Of a stretch of 28,105 nt of DNA, positions 26,563-28,105 are shown one piece after another. The notes beneath the pieces are model-generated. The model did not search any database and had not been told where the DNA came from. It saw only the letters and a program-made list of their open reading frames with translations. Position 1 is the first letter of the stretch, and every line of letters begins with the position of its first letter. Position numbers and translations under genes: made by a program. Origin of the DNA: Gammaproteobacteria bacterium (GTDB taxonomy: Bacteria; Pseudomonadota; Gammaproteobacteria; Steroidobacterales; Steroidobacteraceae); NCBI GenBank assembly GCA_028293725.1, contig JAQGOE010000374.1, positions 1 through 28,105 on the forward strand. Reading direction: 5' to 3'.

Positions 26563-27563
26563 GAGGTGCGGATCTGGCGCGGCGGGAACGCGCGATTGAG
26601 GCGACCAAGGCCATGGCTGAAGAACTGGAGCGGCGTGTCGCGCAACGGACGGACCAATTGCGAGCGCTGGTGGCCGACCTCGAGGCCACGGAAGACCGGC
26701 AGCGTCGTCAGATCGCGCGCGATCTGCACGACGATCTCGGCCAGACCCTGGCCGCGGCTCGCATCCGGCTGACCGCCTTATGCGACGACCGTCGCGACGA
26801 TGTCAGGTCACAGGCGCAGGAGGTCGGTGCACTGATCGACCGCGCCAGCGGCGCGATTCACTCGCTCGCTTCGCAGTTGGCTCCCGACGTGCTCCATGAG
26901 TTGGGGTTGATTCCGGCGTTGGAATGGCTCGGGGAAGACATCGAGCATACTTTCGGACTCAGGGTCAACATGGTCGACGATGGTCACCCCAAGCCGCTGG
27001 CGCAGGAGGCGCGCTCCATTCTGTACCGGGCCGTGCGCGAGCTGTTGATCAATGTTTCGCGGCACGCCCTGACCGATTCGGCGACGGTGGAGTCCGTATG
27101 TCAGGATGAGCGGATCATCATCCGGGTCTCCGATTCCGGAGTCGGTTTCGACACCGCGAGGGTTTTCGGCGAACCGCGCCGCGGCCTGGGTTTGCTCAGC
27201 CTGCAGGAGCGCCTGGCACTGATCGGCGGCTCCGCGGAGGTCCATTCCGTACCCGGCGAAGGCAGCCACTGCGTGCTCACGGCGCCATTGCAAGGAGTTG
27301 GGTCACTGCCGGTGGGGCCGCCATCGATCACGAAAGTGCGCGATAGCCTAAGCGACGCAGATCGGCCGCGACTGGCGCGCCGCGAGCGTGAGGTGTTGCG
27401 TCTCATTGCCGAAGGCGTGCGCTCACCGGCAATTGCCGAGGAGATGCAGGTCTCCGTAGCCACCATCGAGGTGCATCGCCGCAACATCATGCGCAAGCTA
27501 GGCTTGCGTACCGTGGCGGAGTTGACGAAACACGCCATTCGAGAAGGAATCATCTCGCTCTAA
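26532..27563 (+). CDS. Histidine kinase (HisKA_3/HATPase) fused to LuxR-type HTH; 3' part of broken bacteriophytochrome
   Basis: The 343-aa frame starts with a relic of the PHY-domain exit helix (LRVLLLESILRGADLARRER), then a coiled coil (about 20-60). A NarX-type dimerisation domain follows with phosphoacceptor His66 (RQIARDLHDDLGQTLA), then an HATPase domain with N-box ELLINVSRHA (Asn174), DSGVGF (201-206) and a G2-like GLGLLSLQERLALIGG. After a linker (about 255-277) comes a LuxR/FixJ HTH (about 278-343: LARREREVLRLIAEGVRSPA, then VSVATIEVHRRNIMRKLGLR). No receiver domain lies between kinase and HTH. GGAGG at 26525-26529 could support initiation at GTG 26538 (TTG 26532 is too close). It may survive as a sensor-less kinase-regulator or be part of a dead gene. 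Confidence 0.8.
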   Translation: MRVLLLESILRGADLARRERAIEATKAMAEELERRVAQRTDQLRALVADLEATEDRQRRQIARDLHDDLGQTLAAARIRLTALCDDRRDDVRSQAQEVGALIDRASGAIHSLASQLAPDVLHELGLIPALEWLGEDIEHTFGLRVNMVDDGHPKPLAQEARSILYRAVRELLINVSRHALTDSATVESVCQDERIIIRVSDSGVGFDTARVFGEPRRGLGLLSLQERLALIGGSAEVHSVPGEGSHCVLTAPLQGVGSLPVGPPSITKVRDSLSDADRPRLARREREVLRLIAEGVRSPAIAEEMQVSVATIEVHRRNIMRKLGLRTVAELTKHAIREGIISL

Positions 27564-27668
27564 CGAATTCTTAACATTCAGCGGTACGGGGACTACCGGT
27601 TTACCGGTATATCTGGCGGTTGCCCCCCGGGCGTAACATGTTCCAATCGGGGATTCGGGAGATTCCGC

Positions 27669-28105
27669 ATGCTTGTTCTGACCCGTCGTGTCGGCGAATC
27701 CGTGATAGTTGGAAAAGATGCAACATTCACCCTGCTACGGGTGAGAGGTAACCGGATCCGTGTAGGAATCAACGCTCCGCGGGAAGTCAGCATACATAGA
27801 GAAGAGGTGTACGAGCGAGATAACCGTGTCGGTCCCGTGACAGACGGCTTCGGCGCCGACGAAAGTACGCGGGAGAATTCATTCGATCAGCGGCAGTTGT
27901 ACTGCGTCATCATGGAGGACATTCTCGATCAATTCGCCGAGCATCTGTTGCGGTCGGAACCCGCCTCACCGGGCCCCGCAAGCCGCTACGAGCGCGCGAT
28001 GGATAGAATCTCGGAGACCGTCGAGAACATGGTCGCCCAGCTCTTCACGAAGCTCGGAAACGACGTGAACTCGACCTTCACTTGCCCCAGGGGTGCTTTC
28101 GACCG
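27669..28105 (+). CDS. csrA: CsrA/RsmA-family RNA-binding protein with long C-terminal extension (open at window end)
   Basis: ATG 27669, with GGGAG about 8 nt upstream, starts a typical Csr[39 protein letters not shown] and [10 protein letters not shown], with the RNA-contacting Leu4, Arg6 and Arg44 in place. CsrA dimers bind GGA motifs in mRNA leaders and control translation and stability. Normal proteins end near residue 60. Here the frame stays open for 145 codons to the window edge. The extension ([60 protein letters not shown]) looks mainly helical, and I do not recognise it. It lies 105 bp after the kinase-LuxR gene. Confidence 0.88.
   Translation, partial: MLVLTRRVGESVIVGKDATFTLLRVRGNRIRVGINAPREVSIHREEVYERDNRVGPVTDGFGADESTRENSFDQRQLYCVIMEDILDQFAEHLLRSEPASPGPASRYERAMDRISETVENMVAQLFTKLGNDVNSTFTCPRGAFD

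Overview
The window looks like chromosome from a high-GC gammaproteobacterium. The core block thrS-infC-rpmI-rplT-pheS-pheT-ihfA-MerR has the standard gammaproteobacterial order, and infC uses a rare non-AUG start as in that group. A deep-branching lineage such as the Steroidobacter/Nevskia relatives is my guess from the accessory genes; the sequence alone does not prove it.

Layout. (1) 1-2734: the 3' part of uvrB, an AI-2E-family permease with a long soluble C-terminal domain, and tRNA-Val(GAC) followed by a strong intrinsic terminator. (2) 2856-10175: a same-strand, tightly spaced translation/nucleoid block from thrS to a MerR-family regulator. A long hairpin lies in the infC-rpmI leader, and there is no room for a pheM-type attenuator before pheS. 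(3) 10311-14685: tRNA-Pro(GGG) and then an accessory patch. This holds a 55-aa protein plus nucleotidyltransferase pair (toxin-antitoxin-like), a decayed stretch with the C-terminal relic of a 'host attachment' family protein, an unknown multi-pass membrane protein, a secreted NHL beta-propeller protein and a small SnoaL/NTF2-like protein. (4) 14788-20360: cyoABCD (cytochrome bo3 ubiquinol oxidase) followed after 15 nt by a PoxB-type pyruvate:quinone oxidoreductase, a likely quinol-producing and quinol-oxidising unit. (5) 25097-20388 on the minus strand: a four-gene efflux operon of YtcA-like lipoprotein, HlyD-family adaptor, FUSC-family permease and TolC-family outer-membrane channel. (6) 25275-28105: a secreted protein of unknown function, a broken bacteriophytochrome whose 3' half remains as a histidine kinase fused directly to a LuxR-type DNA-binding domain, and a CsrA gene that continues, still open at the window end, at least 90 codons beyond the normal CsrA length.

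The most interesting signal is regulatory. A near-identical 17-bp palindrome, ACCCCCCAT-NN-GGGGGA on the gene strand, lies 35 nt upstream of cyoA and 36 nt upstream of the first efflux gene, in the same orientation. This suggests that one regulator controls both operons. The kinase-LuxR protein encoded nearby is a candidate, but only by proximity and by the type of its DNA-binding domain. The second notable item is the extended CsrA.
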